From 1-14-0-10-45-29 sp964532715 (GTDB lineage: Archaea > Micrarchaeota > Micrarchaeia > Anstonellales > Anstonellaceae): DNA of 13,310 nt. Below the pieces are notes generated by a model. It was not told the origin of the DNA. It searched no databases and was given only the letters and a program-made list of their open reading frames with translations. The stretch is taken from the NCBI GenBank assembly GCA_964532715.1, contig CAZHIX010000033.1:1-13310 (forward strand). The letters run 5' to 3'. Position numbers and translations under genes: made by a program. This document shows, piece after piece, positions 11,222-13,310 of the stretch; position 1 is the first letter of the stretch, and every line of letters begins with the position of its first letter.

Positions 11222-13310
11222 CTAATCCGCCTGTCCTCTGTACTCTCCATAGAATGCTACCAGAGTATTAGATGGATCTTTATATCTTGCAAGTTCTTGT
11301 GGAATCATCACTTCGTAATCAGATACTCCAAACGCACCTACTGCAGATTGATTAATCCTTACTGCAAACACTAAGTCTTGAACTCCATTGTAACAAACAT
11401 TTGAGCCTTTTGTTCCCTGCCAGAATATGCCTGTGCTAAATGCAGAGGTCGAAGTGATTTTTGAAATTGGAATGTTGTTCACTGATCTTCCGAATACTGA
11501 CATTTGAGTTGTATGATCAGCGATTCCATCCGAATTTGCATCAAAGAATTCACTGATTTTTCTTGATGAAACTCCAAGACTTAAAGCCGAATCTGCAGTA
11601 GTGAAATCATTTGCATTTGAGTGTATACTTGCGTTTGGACATATTCCAAGTGGATATAAATATTCAAAATTAACGTTGACTGTTGGTTCTGCAACATAAA
11701 CTGTTTGCCCATGAGTTGTAGACCAATTAAGTATAAACTCGCTTACTCCAGAACCTAGATGTAATTGACCTAATGTTGCACCGTAATAGGATTGCCATTC
11801 ACGAATTACAGCAAATAATGCATCTACACGCACGGTTGAGTTTGAATAATCTTGTGCTAAAACTGAACAATTCCACTCACCCCACACAGATAGGTTGAAA
11901 TCAGGCGAGCGATAAAATGTCGTGTTTAGTAATGTGCCATTTACACTATTTACTATTATCGAACCATTTGGATTAGTAACTGTGAAATTAATCCACTTTA
12001 AATCTTGTTGCCCGTCTCCATCAGTAACATTTGCAGAACAGAAAACTATTGCATTTTGAGTCAAGTTTGACAAATTCAAATTCTGAATATTTGGTAGGCT
12101 GTTTGAAATTATTGCTTCAGTTGAATTCACTGCTTTTCCTATTTGATAACCATCAAATGGACTTATCTCACAAATTATTACATCGGTCTTTGAATAATAC
12201 TGATTTGTAAGATTCTTATTTATCTGATCAGGTATCAGTGTATTGTTTCTAAACCATCTGTAGTGTAGTGAAACTGAGTCATTATCTATGTCTTGCACAG
12301 TTCCGTTTGTACAATTTATGTATGGAGTGATTTTGTATATTGGAGTTGGTTGGATACTTGCATTTGAAACATTTGGTAATTGATTTGGATAAGTATTGTA
12401 AGCGGCAGTTGAGACAGATTGGCTTGATGAGTCAATAAATGTTATGTTGACTAACGCTTGCATGAGCGCAAGTCCTGAACAGTTAAACACTAAAGATAAG
12501 TTGTTTGCACTTGATACATTTGAATAGTTCACACATGAACCTGCAGTTGTTGAAATGTTCCACGAGACAATATCAGATGCACCCGCCAAATCTTGCGCGG
12601 TTGCGTTTGCCAAAAACCAATGACCTGCGCTTGCGTTGGTAAAGTTTATTGCGCTCACAATAGTTGGAGCAGGATTTGAGTTTTCAGTGTAAGGATGCCA
12701 GTCTGCACCGCTTCCGCTCCACTCAGTTAAAGATGAGTTGAATGGACGATTTGTTCCAACATCTGCCCAGTTGTCGCTGTTCGTGTCGTAGATTGAATAA
12801 ACTTCCCAACTCGGTGTTCCATTTGCGAAGTAGTAGATGTTGCCGATGCCGGAGGAGTTGAAGTGGTTGTTTGTTCCAGAGTTTGAAATCCAAGTGCTAC
12901 CCGTAAGATTATTCTGATAGAAGTAATTGTTGTTTGCTACAGAGCCGGAAATTCTGATAACAGTTCTTGCAAGTGATGGGGAACCTGCAATTAATGTGTT
13001 GTTTACAAATGTATTGTTCGTATTGTTTTCTTTGTTTATGTCAATTGCAAAGTTTGTAGGTGTGCTCACAGCATTATTTGAGATTATATTGTTTTTGGAA
13101 GAAAATGATAAGTAAATTGCTTGACCATTATTTGCAGTTATGTTGTTGTCAGTATATGTTCCACCAATTGAACCATATAGATTAATTGCATAATATGAGG
13201 ATGTAGAAATATTATTTCCACTTAAGAGGTAAGCATAATTTCCATTAGACCATATTGTAGATGAAGATGAACTTGATATTGAATTATTAAGTATATGAAC
13301 AGGACCTCTA
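11222..13310 (-). CDS. Large surface/adhesin-like protein, N-terminus beyond the window
   Basis: The frame is open from the right edge to the stop at 11222: 695 residues of a longer protein. The GTG at 13069 is internal, because the same repeat pattern continues upstream of it. The first 165 or so residues are Asn-rich right-handed beta-helix repeats of NosD/PbH1 type (for example NTFVNNTLI, NNYFYQNNLTGS). Ig-like beta-sandwich domains follow, built from sequence such as VVSWNIS-like and WNCSV strands. Then comes a C-terminal domain of about 190 residues starting near REWQSYYGATLGQLHLGSG. About 40 N-X-S/T sequons are present, only three of them in the C-terminal domain. Two DxNxD loops (DTNSDNWAD and DANSDGIAD) resemble thrombospondin-3/EF-hand calcium sites. 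No C-terminal anchor or sorting signal is visible. It is probably an exported, N-glycosylated cell-surface protein; the ligand is unknown. Confidence 0.8.
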   Translation of the reverse strand, partial: RGPVHILNNSISSSSSSTIWSNGNYAYLLSGNNISTSSYYAINLYGSIGGTYTDNNITANNGQAIYLSFSSKNNIISNNAVSTPTNFAIDINKENNTNNTFVNNTLIAGSPSLARTVIRISGSVANNNYFYQNNLTGSTWISNSGTNNHFNSSGIGNIYYFANGTPSWEVYSIYDTNSDNWADVGTNRPFNSSLTEWSGSGADWHPYTENSNPAPTIVSAINFTNASAGHWFLANATAQDLAGASDIVSWNISTTAGSCVNYSNVSSANNLSLVFNCSGLALMQALVNITFIDSSSQSVSTAAYNTYPNQLPNVSNASIQPTPIYKITPYINCTNGTVQDIDNDSVSLHYRWFRNNTLIPDQINKNLTNQYYSKTDVIICEISPFDGYQIGKAVNSTEAIISNSLPNIQNLNLSNLTQNAIVFCSANVTDGDGQQDLKWINFTVTNPNGSIIVNSVNGTLLNTTFYRSPDFNLSVWGEWNCSVLAQDYSNSTVRVDALFAVIREWQSYYGATLGQLHLGSGVSEFILNWSTTHGQTVYVAEPTVNVNFEYLYPLGICPNASIHSNANDFTTADSALSLGVSSRKISEFFDANSDGIADHTTQMSVFGRSVNNIPISKITSTSAFSTGIFWQGTKGSNVCYNGVQDLVFAVRINQSAVGAFGVSDYEVMIPQELARYKDPSNTLVAFYGEYRGQAD

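Noticed and set aside
13067..13069. GTG as the start of the surface protein
   Set aside because: The same frame and the same Asn-rich beta-helix pattern continue without a stop to the window edge, so this is an internal valine codon.

Overview
The window looks like a metagenome-assembled scaffold from an AT-rich archaeon, most likely a small-genome DPANN-type lineage; the exact phylum is an inference. Archaeal markers are an NMD3-family protein, a DUF2070 membrane protein, a HerA hexameric ATPase, an archaeal LonB-type ATPase, a tRNA-His with an encoded G-1 and an anticodon-loop intron bounded by a bulge-helix-bulge (BHB) motif, and TATA boxes placed about 26-28 nt upstream of start codons (leaderless mRNAs). 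A run of ten Ns at 3537-3546 marks an assembly gap inside a short tandem repeat.

Layout. 1-3127, all minus strand: a small secreted Cys-rich protein (46-840), a 350-nt gene-free stretch carrying an 18-nt copy of part of the tRNA-Phe gene, tRNA-Phe (1191-1264), and a DUF2070 membrane protein (1376-3127). 3238-4329: a 76-aa unknown gene diverges from NMD3, with the gapped repeat between them. 4423-7685, plus strand: intron-containing tRNA-His, a LonB-like AAA+ ATPase with no protease domain and a zinc ribbon where LonB has its membrane segment, then HerA without its usual NurA partner. 7689-8234, minus: a VTT/DedA-type membrane protein.

8235-11064 is an accessory island. It holds two 51-nt modules of GTTCTT/AAGAAC palindromes, a C-terminal remnant of an AAA_14/DUF4143 ATPase, an AbiE-type toxin-antitoxin pair (abiEi antitoxin, abiEii nucleotidyltransferase toxin, overlapping by 23 nt), a 24-bp perfect palindrome at the abiEi promoter, four operator-like repeats upstream of it, and a HepT-MntA pair (RX4HXY RNase plus minimal nucleotidyltransferase, overlapping by 8 nt). 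Both modules use nucleotidyltransferase chemistry, as the toxin in one and the antitoxin in the other. GAACAAA-type motifs recur on both sides of abiE.

11222 to the right edge, minus: the C-terminal 695 residues of a large surface protein with a beta-helix (NosD-like) region, Ig-like domains dense in N-glycosylation sequons, and a sequon-poor C-terminal domain. Its start lies outside the window.

The leaderless rule settles several starts here: GTG for the LonB-like and DedA-like genes, and internal ATGs for NMD3, HerA and the 76-aa gene. In contrast, the second gene of each toxin-antitoxin pair has an internal Shine-Dalgarno motif, consistent with translational coupling.
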